Notes: generated by a model not told the origin, from the letters alone. DNA of 15,897 bases from Singulisphaera sp. GP187 (GCA_945896765.1 CAMDEL010000013.1:1-15897), one strand, 5' to 3'. Numbered from the stretch's first letter, positions 1 to 8,461 are shown. Numbers and translations are program-made.

Positions 1-1301
1 CGCCATCTCGCCATACCGCCTAAAGAAATGACGGCACAGACGAGACCTACCAATGCAATCGATCCGATCGCAGCGAATTGATCCGCAATAGACCCACCTC
101 GCCACAAAGGACCTTCGAGCGCTGAGATCGCCCAACGGAATGGACTCACGACGCTAATCGACCGCAAGATTGGTGGCATAAAGACCAGCGGTATGGATCC
201 ACCACCCACAATTGCGAGCACAAGAATCAATGCGCGCCCAGCACCATCTGTACCGCCGCCTGATCGAAAGAGTGCGGCGATCATCATCGCAAGTGCGGTG
301 AACGAAATGGCAATCACCAACATTGCAAATATCAACATCGCAAGATTGAGTGGACGCAAGTCGAAGACGGACCACGCCAATGCAAGCAGAAGTCCCTGCA
401 TGATCATCGACGAGGTCACACACGCCATGCCCTTACTCGCGAGAATGAGATGCATTGACAGCGGCGCTGCACGAAGTCTGGCGAGCGTTCCTTGCGCACG
501 CTCGCTTGCGAGCGTCGTGACAAATGTCATCACACATCCTGCTAATCCCCAGACGACTCCCTGCGGAAATGTCACGGCATATGTTGAAGGTGGATCTGCT
601 TTGTTTTGCGCGAGCATTTCAGATCGGATTCGTACGGGGCGAAATTCGGTCATTCCTCCGCTTTTTGCGCTTTGTACGCCATTTGCCCCTTGTTTGCCAT
701 CATCGGCTTTGCGAGCCACTGCGAGTTCTTCTGCGCCGGAGAAAAGTTTTGTAATCGCGGATCGCTCCTCTGAGCTGAGAGTTTTATCGTTCTCCAATTG
801 ACGATTGATATCCGTTGATTGTCGAGCGAGTCGCTCGGAGTCCGTCACGGCAAGCATGAACTGACGAAATCCAATCTCCATCAACTTGCCTTCGAGCAAT
901 CCAAGTTCCGCTGCTCTGGAAGGATCGCCCAAGAGATCAACGGGCATCGAACCGCCAGAAAACAAAGCTTCTGCGCGCGCGTCAAATCCATCTGGAAGAA
1001 TGATCGCAGCAGCCGCTTTCCCTCGACGAACAATTTCAACTGCACTCTCCTTGTTCGCAGCAACTTGGACATGGAGCGCAGAGTCTGCTTGAAGTGCAGC
1101 AGAAAATGATCGTGCAAGTGGACCATCTTCGGTGACGACAACAACAACATCGAGCGGACCTGGCGTGGACACTCTGCCAAAAACCATCCCGAAAAGCACG
1201 GCGATAATCAAGGGAAATACAATCGTGAAGAAGAGCGCGCCACGATCTCGCGAGAGCAATCGTAAATCCTTCAATGCGATTGCGAACATTTGAGAAATCA
1301 T
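1..1301 (-). CDS. ABC-2 type transporter permease (3' end outside window)
   Basis: This is the membrane subunit of an ABC exporter, reading leftwards and running off the window, with 433 codons visible and no stop. The start is the ATG at 1301-1299, which overlaps the stop of the upstream ATPase gene as ATGA, so translation is probably coupled. The protein begins MISQMFAIALKDLRLLSRDR, followed by a first membrane segment at about residues 20-42. A large soluble, probably extracytoplasmic, domain fills about 45-240. Further hydrophobic segments lie near 246-266, 288-310, 320-344, 357-377 and 408-428, which is the ABC-2 permease pattern with a long first loop. The fragment ERAQGTLARLRAAP after the second segment is typical of this family. 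The substrate cannot be told; relatives export drugs, lipids, sodium or polymers. The family assignment is firm and the substrate is unknown. Confidence 0.88.
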   Translation of the reverse strand, partial: MISQMFAIALKDLRLLSRDRGALFFTIVFPLIIAVLFGMVFGRVSTPGPLDVVVVVTEDGPLARSFSAALQADSALHVQVAANKESAVEIVRRGKAAAAIILPDGFDARAEALFSGGSMPVDLLGDPSRAAELGLLEGKLMEIGFRQFMLAVTDSERLARQSTDINRQLENDKTLSSEERSAITKLFSGAEELAVARKADDGKQGANGVQSAKSGGMTEFRPVRIRSEMLAQNKADPPSTYAVTFPQGVVWGLAGCVMTFVTTLASERAQGTLARLRAAPLSMHLILASKGMACVTSSMIMQGLLLALAWSVFDLRPLNLAMLIFAMLVIAISFTALAMMIAALFRSGGGTDGAGRALILVLAIVGGGSIPLVFMPPILRSISVVSPFRWAISALEGPLWRGGSIADQFAAIGSIALVGLVCAVISLGGMARW

Positions 1302-2035
1302 TCGCGCAAACTCCGTCCTGTGAGATTCAGCAGAACTTCTTCCAAACCGCGCGCATTCGTGCCTTGGACGCTCCCGTGGGCAGTCACCAATTGTGAAAGC
1401 GTTCCGTGAGCGCGAATTTTCCCTTGATCCATGACCGCAATACGATCACAGATTTTTTCCGCTTCTTCCATGTCATGCGTCGTCACCAACACAGCGCATC
1501 CCGCTGCTGCGCGCTGCCGAATGATCTCTCGCACATGCGCGCGTGATTGCGGATCAACTCCAGCTGTTGGTTCATCAAGAACAAGCACACTTGGTTTATG
1601 GATGAGTGCCACGGCAAGATTCAATCGGCGTTTCATTCCGCCAGAAAATGTTCCAACGCGATCTTTCCCACGCGAAGCAAGTCCCACTTCTTCCAATCCA
1701 GCTTGAATTGCATCACGGTGAACAGAGGCGCCATACAAACGAGCGAAGAACACCAGTGTCTCGACTGCGGTCAATCCCTCATAGAGAGCCAATTCCTGCG
1801 GCGCGAGTCCAACATGTCGACGAGCACTCGCTCGCATTGGTTCTCCAAATCCAACAATTTCGACTTCGCCAGAATCTGGCCGCAACAATCCTGTCGCCAT
1901 CGCAACCGTTGTAGATTTTCCTGCGCCGTTTGGGCCGAGCAATCCAACAACTTCCGCGCGATCAACGTGCAGCGAAACGCCATCAACGGCTTGCAGAGAT
2001 CCAAATGATCTGCGCAAATCTCGAAGGATCAACAT
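1298..2035 (-). CDS. ABC transporter ATP-binding protein
   Basis: This is the cytoplasmic ATPase partner of the permease that follows it. About 245 residues carry the full set of ABC motifs: Walker A GPNGAGKST near residue 32, the signature FSGGMKRR near 132, Walker B VLVLDEP directly before the catalytic Glu near 155, and the H-loop TTHD near 187. The order and the DEPTAGVDP sequence match the CcmA/NatA-type ATPases that pair with ABC-2 permeases. I chose the ATG at 2035 because the protein then opens with MLILRDLRRSFG, as in the family; a TTG 33 bases upstream is in frame but adds only a nonconserved stretch. The stop overlaps the permease start as ATGA. The gene is divergent from the acetyl-CoA synthetase gene, with about 70 bases between them. 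Confidence 0.93.
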   Translation of the reverse strand: MLILRDLRRSFGSLQAVDGVSLHVDRAEVVGLLGPNGAGKSTTVAMATGLLRPDSGEVEIVGFGEPMRASARRHVGLAPQELALYEGLTAVETLVFFARLYGASVHRDAIQAGLEEVGLASRGKDRVGTFSGGMKRRLNLAVALIHKPSVLVLDEPTAGVDPQSRAHVREIIRQRAAAGCAVLVTTHDMEEAEKICDRIAVMDQGKIRAHGTLSQLVTAHGSVQGTNARGLEEVLLNLTGRSLRE

Positions 2036-2104
2036 CGCATCGTCGCCAGCGAAATTTGTACAAACCAATGCATGAAGACATCCTAGGGGTTACCCTGCTT
2101 TGTG
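2036..2104. promoter_or_regulatory. Divergent intergenic region, ABC exporter / acs
   Basis: These 69 bases must hold the promoters of both divergent transcripts. I do not see confident -35/-10 pairs. A small inverted repeat, AGGG-GTTA-CCCT, lies at about 2085-2096, just upstream of the acs start, and could be an operator or chance. No clear Shine-Dalgarno precedes the acs ATG. Confidence 0.35.
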
Positions 2105-4084
2105 ATGAGCGAATCAATCACCAGCATGCTGCAGGAAAATCGGATCTTCGAGCCGAGCGAGCACTTTCGATCTCATATCGGCCCGATTTATGTTCCTGAT
2201 CTGAAGACATATCACGAGATGTATCGAAGATCGATTGATGATCCTGCGAGTTTCTGGGGAGATGTCGCAAAGGATTTTCATTGGTACCGACCTTGGAAAA
2301 AAGTTGTCGATTGGAATGTTCCGGATGCGAAGTGGTTTGTCGATGGAACCACCAATGTCTGTGCAAATTGCGTCGATAGACAAGTGGAAAACGGACACGG
2401 TGATGAGCTGGCGATTCTCTGGGAGGGCGAACCATGTTCACCTGATCCTGAAGTTCGGCGATTGACATATCGCGACTTGCTTCGCGAAGTTTCTCAAACG
2501 GCTAATGCGCTCAAGTCGATGGGTGTGCAACGGGGAGATGTGGTCACCATCTATATGGGGATGGTTCCAGAGTTGGCGATTGCGATGTTGGCGTGTGCAA
2601 GAATCGGCGCTCCGCATTCTGTCATCTTCGGCGGCTTCGCGTCGCCTGCGATTGTTGACCGAGTGCAAGATGCGAAGAGCAAAATCATCATCACGTGCGA
2701 TGGCGCTTGGCGAAGAGGACAAACTGTTCTACTAAAAAAGAACGTCGACGATGCCTGCGAGAAACTTCCAGAGGTCAAAAATGTCTTGGTTGTGCGCCGC
2801 ACAAATTCTCCGGTCACGATGCACACGGGTCGCGACCAATGGTGGCATGAATTGGTTTCAAAGCAATCTTCTGAATGTGCCTGTGAAGAAATGGACTCTG
2901 AAGATTTGCTTTTCTTGCTCTATACCAGCGGATCCACTGGAAAACCAAAGGGTATTTGCCATACCACCGGCGGATACATGATCTATACCGCGCACACTGC
3001 GCGAATGACTTTCAATCTTGTCCCCCAGCGGAATCAAGTTTTCTTTTGCACCGCAGACATCGGTTGGATCACCGGTCATTCTTACATCGTCTATGGCATG
3101 CTTCCCAATCGCGTGCCAACCGTGATGTATGAAGGTGCGCCAAACTTTCCTGCCGAAGATCGCTTCTGGTCAATGGTCGCGCGCCACAAGATCACCCATT
3201 TCTATACCGCCCCCACCGCAATTCGCGCGTTTATGAAATGGGGAGACGAACATCCTCGCAAACACGACTTGTCCAGTCTTCTGCTACTTGGCACAGTTGG
3301 CGAACCCATCAATCCAGAAGCTTGGATTTGGTATCACCAAAATATTGGACAGTCGCGTTGCCCGATCGTCGACACAATGTGGCAGACTGAAACTGGTGGA
3401 CACATCATCACGCCACTTCCTGGATGCACGCCGACAGTTCCAGGTTCGTGCACACTGCCAGCATTTGGAATTGATGCAGCCATCGTCAATGAAAACGGCG
3501 AGGAATTGCCTGCAAATCATGGTGGTTTACTGGTCATTCGCCGTCCGTGGCCTGGAATGTTGCGCGGCATTCATGGCGACCGAGCGCGCTTCATCGAAAC
3601 ATATTGGACGAAGGTTCCAGGAATGTATATCGCTGGCGACGGCGCTCGACGCGATGAGCGAGGATATTTCTGGATCATGGGACGCATTGATGACGTGATC
3701 AATGTCAGTGGGCATCGTCTGGGAACAATGGAAGTTGAAAGTGCGCTTGTCTCGCATCCTGCGGTGGTCGAGGCAGCAGTCGTTGGCATCCCACACGAGA
3801 TCAAAGGAACTGGCATCGCTGCGTTCGTGACTCTCGCACCACATTTCAAAGGACCCGCCGACGATTCTCTTCGAAAGCAATTGATGGAACATGTCACGAA
3901 GGAAATCGGGGCGATCGCTCGACCAGACATGATCCGCTTCACGACGCTTCTTCCCAAGACTCGTTCAGGAAAAATTATGCGCAGACTTCTGCGCGACATC
4001 GCTGCTGGGAAAGAATCCACGCAGGACACAACGACGCTGGAAGATTTCAACGCACTTGCGAAACTGCGTGAAAACGAGGAATAA
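2105..4084 (+). CDS. acs: Acetyl-CoA synthetase (AMP-forming acetate-CoA ligase)
   Basis: The enzyme activates acetate with ATP and CoA through acetyl-AMP, giving acetyl-CoA in the cytoplasm. The 659-residue length fits the family (about 650). An N-terminal ACAS domain contains SIDDPASFWGD and the VLDW-like stretch VVDWNVPDAKWF. The adenylation motifs follow: YTSGSTGKPKG at about 273-283, VGEPINPEAW, TMWQTETGGHI, and the hinge region with GRIDDVINVSGHRLGTMEVE. The C-terminal PKTRSGKIMRR contains Lys623, equivalent to the catalytic lysine that protein acetyltransferases modify in Acs enzymes. I prefer the ATG at 2105; a GTG directly before it (2102) is in frame. The WQTETGGH signature favours acetate over larger acids, although propionate use cannot be excluded. 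The gene stands alone, convergent with the pseudopilin gene only 16 bases on. Confidence 0.95.
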   Translation: MSESITSMLQENRIFEPSEHFRSHIGPIYVPDLKTYHEMYRRSIDDPASFWGDVAKDFHWYRPWKKVVDWNVPDAKWFVDGTTNVCANCVDRQVENGHGDELAILWEGEPCSPDPEVRRLTYRDLLREVSQTANALKSMGVQRGDVVTIYMGMVPELAIAMLACARIGAPHSVIFGGFASPAIVDRVQDAKSKIIITCDGAWRRGQTVLLKKNVDDACEKLPEVKNVLVVRRTNSPVTMHTGRDQWWHELVSKQSSECACEEMDSEDLLFLLYTSGSTGKPKGICHTTGGYMIYTAHTARMTFNLVPQRNQVFFCTADIGWITGHSYIVYGMLPNRVPTVMYEGAPNFPAEDRFWSMVARHKITHFYTAPTAIRAFMKWGDEHPRKHDLSSLLLLGTVGEPINPEAWIWYHQNIGQSRCPIVDTMWQTETGGHIITPLPGCTPTVPGSCTLPAFGIDAAIVNENGEELPANHGGLLVIRRPWPGMLRGIHGDRARFIETYWTKVPGMYIAGDGARRDERGYFWIMGRIDDVINVSGHRLGTMEVESALVSHPAVVEAAVVGIPHEIKGTGIAAFVTLAPHFKGPADDSLRKQLMEHVTKEIGAIARPDMIRFTTLLPKTRSGKIMRRLLRDIAAGKESTQDTTTLEDFNALAKLRENEE

Positions 4085-4100
4085 CCGCAGGGTTATAGTT

Positions 4101-5027
4101 CTACGGCGGGGTCAAGCGAAAATCAAATGTCTCCGCTTGATCGGCCCATCTCCGCATATCACGGAGCGTTTCGATCGCAATTGCTTCGGTCGAACCATCC
4201 GCAGTTGCGATGACAGCTTCATCTCCATATCTCGCACTCACATTGCCACATGATGCGGGATCAAGCGGGTCATATTTCACCGCCCACTGCGACTGAACAA
4301 ACCATGGACTTTCGACTCGAAAATATCCTTGCGTTGACTGCGCCTCCATTGCGCTTGGAGTACGACTGGAAACAAAGACTGTAACGCGCTGCGGATGTCG
4401 AAATTGTGCCAGACGCGATACGAAAAATCTTCCAAGCGGATTGGGTTGACCATTTGGCAAAGTCTGTGGCAGAAATCCCATGCGCTCACTGTCACCTCCG
4501 ACCCAAGTGCTATTCAAACCAAACGATGGATACAGACTTGCGAAATAGAGAAATTCACCATGGTCTCCATTCTCAAGTTTCGAAAGCACTTCGCCTTGCG
4601 CGCCAACATAGAGCGCACGCATGTCACCACCAAAGTATGGCGCGAGTCTCCACGGCCAACGCGCGGAGATCGTTGCACCGCCGCCATATGTGTTGGGCGG
4701 AATGACTGTTCCATTTTCTTCGAATGCTGGAAGCCCCGCCAAAAATCCTGGCAACAACTGTCCATTTTGCTCAAGCGAATATGAAATCCACGCTTGTGCA
4801 ACTTGTCTCGCCGCTCCCATTTCTCGACTTCGAGTTGCAGCGCGCCGAGCCATATTCAATGCGGGTCCCAACAAACCGATGATCAAAGCGATCAAACCAA
4901 TCACCACTAACAGTTCAACGAGCGTAAATCCACGCCGCCACCGTCCCTGAACGGTGTTCTTTGCCAATAAATGTGTAAATCTTCTTGCCAATCTTCGCCC
5001 AAGTTGTATGTTGTGACTGCCTAACAT
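4101..5027 (-). CDS. Type II secretion/type IV pilin-like pseudopilin
   Basis: This is a pseudopilin of the planctomycete type. A basic leader of about 33 residues ends in RRG, followed by the class III cleavage/methylation site G-FTLVELLVVIG, with Glu at position 5 of the mature protein. An uninterrupted hydrophobic helix follows to about residue 57. A prepilin peptidase would cut after the Gly. The soluble part carries YGDEAVIATADG at about 267-278, a Y-X9-DG variant of the H-X9-DG motif of DUF1559-type proteins. The start is uncertain. The ATG at 5027 is used here, but it leaves only 11 bases to the divergent neighbour. An in-frame TTG about 60 bases downstream would give a shorter, more usual leader, and an ATG at 5093 would overlap the neighbour. 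A role in a secretion or pilus machine is inferred; no other machine gene is present. Confidence 0.85.
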   Translation of the reverse strand: MLGSHNIQLGRRLARRFTHLLAKNTVQGRWRRGFTLVELLVVIGLIALIIGLLGPALNMARRAATRSREMGAARQVAQAWISYSLEQNGQLLPGFLAGLPAFEENGTVIPPNTYGGGATISARWPWRLAPYFGGDMRALYVGAQGEVLSKLENGDHGEFLYFASLYPSFGLNSTWVGGDSERMGFLPQTLPNGQPNPLGRFFVSRLAQFRHPQRVTVFVSSRTPSAMEAQSTQGYFRVESPWFVQSQWAVKYDPLDPASCGNVSARYGDEAVIATADGSTEAIAIETLRDMRRWADQAETFDFRLTPP

Positions 5028-5038
5028 TTTTGAATTCA

Positions 5039-6118
5039 ATGAAGCATTCCAACTCAATACTATTGCACTGTGATCGCCGATGGGAGGTTTCATTCTTTAT
5101 TGCCTTTTTTGGCATAATCACTGGCGCAATCGCTCCGATTTATTGTGCAAATGCCAGTACGGTGAATGGTTCATGGCCCACACCGACAATCGACCGCTGG
5201 ATGTATCCATTCAATGCTACGCCTGGAACTCGACCGGTCATTTCCACATTTGGATCGATGCCAGGAGCACCCGAATTCGATAGCCGCGATGGTCAATACA
5301 TCATTGCATATGACACAACATCACAAGTGACTGCTGGACTTGGCGAAAGCAATTACACCGTCACGTCTGCGCGATTGACAATCGAATTCGCAAATGATCT
5401 CGTCATTGCGTATGACCCAACACCAGACGGATGGAAAACTTTCTTGGCAGCGAGTGATCCGGAATATCAAGCAGATCCCGACGCGGGACAATCGATTGAT
5501 CTCTTCGGTTGCGGCTTTCGAAATGGTTTCACATCTGCGACGTTTCTAGAGAATTCTCCATATGCGACTCCGAACAATCCATTGGCAGCCGGAGTCCGCA
5601 ACGCCTATGCGATGAGCTTCAACTCCGTGGGCAATTCGATCGACGTCTCCAACAATCCACGCGAGCGATTCGAGCCGCGAAGATTTGCGACAGGTCAGAT
5701 CGCAGGCCTCCCCGCAGGATCGCTGATCGCTTTGCATACTCCGATGTACTTCGATCTCGACCTCGCCGATTCCACCGTGCAGGGATACTTGCGATCTGCT
5801 CTCAATGATGGAAAACTGTTTCTTGTCGTCAGCAGTCTGACCTTTGTAGAGCAACAAGGCGGAAACTTTCCAGCGTTTTATGCAAAGGAAAATGCGCTGG
5901 TGCAATTTATGTTGGCCAAAGCGGCCGCACTTCAGATGACCGTATCGATCGGACCTTCGTGCGCGCCTGCCGATATCAATTGCGACAACTTGGTGAATGG
6001 ACTTGACCTGGCATATGTATTGTCGGGTTGGGGATCACCCGGCCTGGGAGATATCAATCTCGATGGGATCACGGATGGAGTCGATCTGACAACGCTCTTA
6101 AGCGGATGGTTGCAATAA
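5039..6118 (+). CDS. Secreted protein with C-terminal dockerin-like repeats
   Basis: The predicted product is a 359-residue exported protein. Residues 1-39 form a signal peptide with a long polar start, a hydrophobic core FFIAFFGIITGAIAPIY and a likely cut after CANA. The body (about 40-305) is rich in Asn, Asp, Thr and aromatic residues; I recognise no enzyme in it. The last 50 residues hold two dockerin/EF-hand-like repeats, DINCDNLVNGLDL...LSGWG and DINLDGITDGVDL...LSGW, with Asp/Asn at calcium-ligand spacing. Such pairs are common at the ends of secreted planctomycete proteins and do not by themselves imply a cellulosome. I chose the ATG at 5039 because it gives a plausible signal peptide; an in-frame ATG at 4985 is possible but would lie well inside the divergent gene. 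The function is unknown; display at the cell surface is inferred. Confidence 0.82.
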   Translation: MKHSNSILLHCDRRWEVSFFIAFFGIITGAIAPIYCANASTVNGSWPTPTIDRWMYPFNATPGTRPVISTFGSMPGAPEFDSRDGQYIIAYDTTSQVTAGLGESNYTVTSARLTIEFANDLVIAYDPTPDGWKTFLAASDPEYQADPDAGQSIDLFGCGFRNGFTSATFLENSPYATPNNPLAAGVRNAYAMSFNSVGNSIDVSNNPRERFEPRRFATGQIAGLPAGSLIALHTPMYFDLDLADSTVQGYLRSALNDGKLFLVVSSLTFVEQQGGNFPAFYAKENALVQFMLAKAAALQMTVSIGPSCAPADINCDNLVNGLDLAYVLSGWGSPGLGDINLDGITDGVDLTTLLSGWLQ

Positions 6119-6183
6119 ATTCAAAGGTCGTTTTCCTGACGAATTTTCGGGGAAAGCGATACACGCGAACTTATCGGATTCGC

Positions 6184-7128
6184 TCACCCCATCTGCTCGA
6201 CTGGAGCAGCATTCTCGATCAGGGTGTCAACAAAAGATCTACGCACACCGCTAATGCGACAGCGAATATCTGCCAAAGTCAGATTGACTTGTTGCTCAGT
6301 GACTTCCAGAACTTCGGAAATTTCTGAGCAGGGCAGCCGATCGATGTAATGCAATTCCAAGATGAGTCGTTCAAAACTAGAAAGACTTCTTGCGACAAGT
6401 GATACTAATGGTGCTGATTTTTCAAACATGTGCCATCTCCTTGCACTGTTGCGCTCTCGGTCGCCCCCAAGGCAATCCGTCGCCACTACACCAATAAGAC
6501 TATCACGGATTCGCTGCTTGTCCAATCCAACTATCCATTCTTCTTTGATTGCAGTGATCGAGTCACTTTTTTCGAACGTGTCTGCGAATGCAATTGATAG
6601 GTCTGGGTCGAATTGTCCACCCGCGCAACGAACAATCTCATGCACCGCCTCCCGAGGCGAACGCGCTTTGGAATATGGACGATTCGTGCACATTGCGTCG
6701 AAGCTGTCGGCAATACTGATGATTCGAGAGACAAGCGGAATGTCGCTTCCACCCAGCCGAGATGGATACCCGTGACCATCCCATCTTTCGTGATGAAAGA
6801 GAACTCCGCTGCGTGCGAATTCGAGTTCTGGAAACGCGGACAAGAGGCGATCTCCCGCTGCTGGATGTCGACGAATGATTCCGAATTCTTCATTGGTCAA
6901 CCGCCCTGGTTTGAGCAGGATTTCATCGGGAATTGTGATCTTTCCCAAGTCATGAATCTGCGCAGTTGCACGAATGGACTCGACCTGGCCCGACTCGAGT
7001 CCAATCGCCATCGCAATCCCCGCAGCAATCGATCCCACCCGAATGCAATGACCAGCCGATTCTGATTCCTTCGCTTCAATCAGGGTGGTCAAGAACGATA
7101 TTGGAGGCTGATCTTGCATTTCGAACAT
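6184..7128 (-). CDS. HD-GYP domain protein with C-terminal sigma-70 region 4-like HTH
   Basis: HD-GYP proteins are metal-dependent phosphodiesterases, usually for cyclic di-GMP. Residues 10-185 hold an intact domain: SAGHCIRV (His27), IHDLGKITIPDEIL (His59, Asp60, Lys63), LKPGRL, IIRRHPAAGDRLL (His88), HHERWDGHGYP at 112-122, IADSFDAM and NRPY. No receiver, PAS or membrane segment precedes it. After a linker, residues of about 233-298 (SSFERLILELHYIDRLPCSEISEVLEVTEQQVN) look like the sigma-70 region 4 helix-turn-helix, with no region 2 anywhere in the protein. The product would therefore be a soluble protein joining nucleotide turnover to DNA or RNA polymerase contact. The ATG at 7128 has a G-rich stretch about 8 bases upstream; an ATG at 7119 is an alternative. 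The HD-GYP call is firm, while the HTH call is by pattern only. Confidence 0.88.
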   Translation of the reverse strand: MFEMQDQPPISFLTTLIEAKESESAGHCIRVGSIAAGIAMAIGLESGQVESIRATAQIHDLGKITIPDEILLKPGRLTNEEFGIIRRHPAAGDRLLSAFPELEFARSGVLFHHERWDGHGYPSRLGGSDIPLVSRIISIADSFDAMCTNRPYSKARSPREAVHEIVRCAGGQFDPDLSIAFADTFEKSDSITAIKEEWIVGLDKQRIRDSLIGVVATDCLGGDRERNSARRWHMFEKSAPLVSLVARSLSSFERLILELHYIDRLPCSEISEVLEVTEQQVNLTLADIRCRISGVRRSFVDTLIENAAPVEQMG

Positions 7129-7207
7129 CCATTCGGCCCCCAAATGACCCGACTTCAGCCAACTTTCAAATTTTTCGCCCCCACCTTCGATACACTTCCC
7201 CGATTCA

Positions 7208-8461
7208 ATGCGAATTCACCCCTTTTCAGCCATTCGAACCCCTGCCCACCGTGCCTCGGAGGTCTCATGCCCTCCGTATGACGTTGTAGATCGCTCGGAA
7301 GCTGTTCAATTCGCCACGAAGACAAATAATTTTATGCGGGTGATCCGCCCCGAGGTCGACTTTTCCAAAGAACAAGATCCGCACTCACCAGTTGTGTATC
7401 GGCGAGGACAAGAAAATCTGCAAGACCTCATCGCACGCAAGTTGATGACGCGAGATTCGACAGCAAGTTTGTATGTCTATCGACAAGCACGCGGCGGACG
7501 AAGGCAAGCGGGACTTGTGTGCTGCGTCGATGTCGAAGATTACAAGAGCGGAGATATTCGTCGCCACGAACTGACTCGGCCAGAAAAAGAACTTGATCGA
7601 ATGGAACACATGCTCGCATCTGGAGCGCACTGCGAGCCTGTGCTCTTGACAGTGATGGGACAGAACGAATTCCTTCGCCAACTCTCGCGCGACATGAATC
7701 ACCGCCCACTTTTGCATTTCGCAGCAAAGGATGGAGTCACTCACACACTTTGGTCGGTGCAAGAAATTGATCCATACACGAAGATTTTTCAAGACATCCA
7801 ACGCATGTATATCGCTGATGGACACCATCGCTGTGCCGCAGCAACGCGTGTCGCTGAACATATGCGCAACTCATCAGGCGTATCGGCTGACCATGAGTCA
7901 CAGCGTTTTCCTGCGGTTGTTTTTCCTGGAGAAGAACTGGTCATCTTGCCATATCACCGACTCGCGCGATTTGCGCCGGGTCAAACAAGCGAAGATGTCG
8001 AGCGAAAACTTGCCGCAACCGGATTGTTGGAACCAATCGGCGAAAGCGTTGGGCCCGCGCCTGCGAGTCGCGGAGAAATTGGCATCTTCGTGAATAAGAC
8101 ATGGTGGAGATTTCGATTTCCGCCAACAACTGGGGATTCGGTATTGGATCAACTCGATGTTGTGCGAATTTCGAAAGTTGTTCTTGCTCCAATACTCGGA
8201 ATCACTGACGAAAGAACAGACCCGCGCATCTCATTTCTTGGCGGTTGCTCGACAGAAGATCTTTCTGCCTCAGTCTTGGCGGGTCGATGCGATATCGCAT
8301 TCGCAATGCACGCAACATCGATCGAGGAATTGATCAAAGTCGCAGGCGCAAATCTCATCATGCCGCCGAAGTCAACATGGTTCGATCCCAAGATTCGAAG
8401 CGGACTCTTCGTGCATTCCTTTGCGCTTCACGACGATGTCGAGTTACCATCCAACGCATGA
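7208..8461 (+). CDS. DUF1015 family protein, first gene of serine operon
   Basis: This is a 417-residue cytoplasmic protein of the DUF1015 family. The hallmarks are in order: CPPYDVV at 21-27, RHELTRPEKE at 119-128, YIADGHHRCAAATR at about 201-214, and the C-terminal PPKSTWFDPKIRSGLFVH. No signal peptide or membrane segment is visible. The start at 7208 gives MRIHPFSAIRTP, the usual opening of the family. Its stop overlaps the next gene's start as ATGA, so the two are translationally coupled. Family members are often found beside serA and serC in other bacteria, as here, so a role in serine or phosphoserine metabolism is likely, but I know of no proven activity. The DGHHR motif recalls the ParB-like nucleotide-binding motif; that link is an inference. 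Confidence 0.9.
   Translation: MRIHPFSAIRTPAHRASEVSCPPYDVVDRSEAVQFATKTNNFMRVIRPEVDFSKEQDPHSPVVYRRGQENLQDLIARKLMTRDSTASLYVYRQARGGRRQAGLVCCVDVEDYKSGDIRRHELTRPEKELDRMEHMLASGAHCEPVLLTVMGQNEFLRQLSRDMNHRPLLHFAAKDGVTHTLWSVQEIDPYTKIFQDIQRMYIADGHHRCAAATRVAEHMRNSSGVSADHESQRFPAVVFPGEELVILPYHRLARFAPGQTSEDVERKLAATGLLEPIGESVGPAPASRGEIGIFVNKTWWRFRFPPTTGDSVLDQLDVVRISKVVLAPILGITDERTDPRISFLGGCSTEDLSASVLAGRCDIAFAMHATSIEELIKVAGANLIMPPKSTWFDPKIRSGLFVHSFALHDDVELPSNA

Noticed and set aside
193..801. Plus-strand open frame of 202 codons
   Set aside because: It is antisense to the ABC-2 permease, which has clear membrane segments and an ATGA overlap with its ATPase; the plus-strand product is Ser/Ala/Arg-rich and matches nothing.
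4081..4096. Terminator after acs (ATAACC-GCAG-GGTTAT)
   Set aside because: The stem is only 6 bp, overlaps the stop codon and lacks a T run on either strand; too weak to call.
6119..6183. Terminator between the convergent dockerin-like and HD-GYP genes
   Set aside because: Only short complementary pieces (GCGAA/TTCGC) are visible and there is no adjacent T run.
8245..8457. Extended N-terminus for serA
   Set aside because: The frame stays open upstream, but it lies inside DUF1015 and the sequence there is a shadow; the ATGA overlap at 8458 is the natural start.
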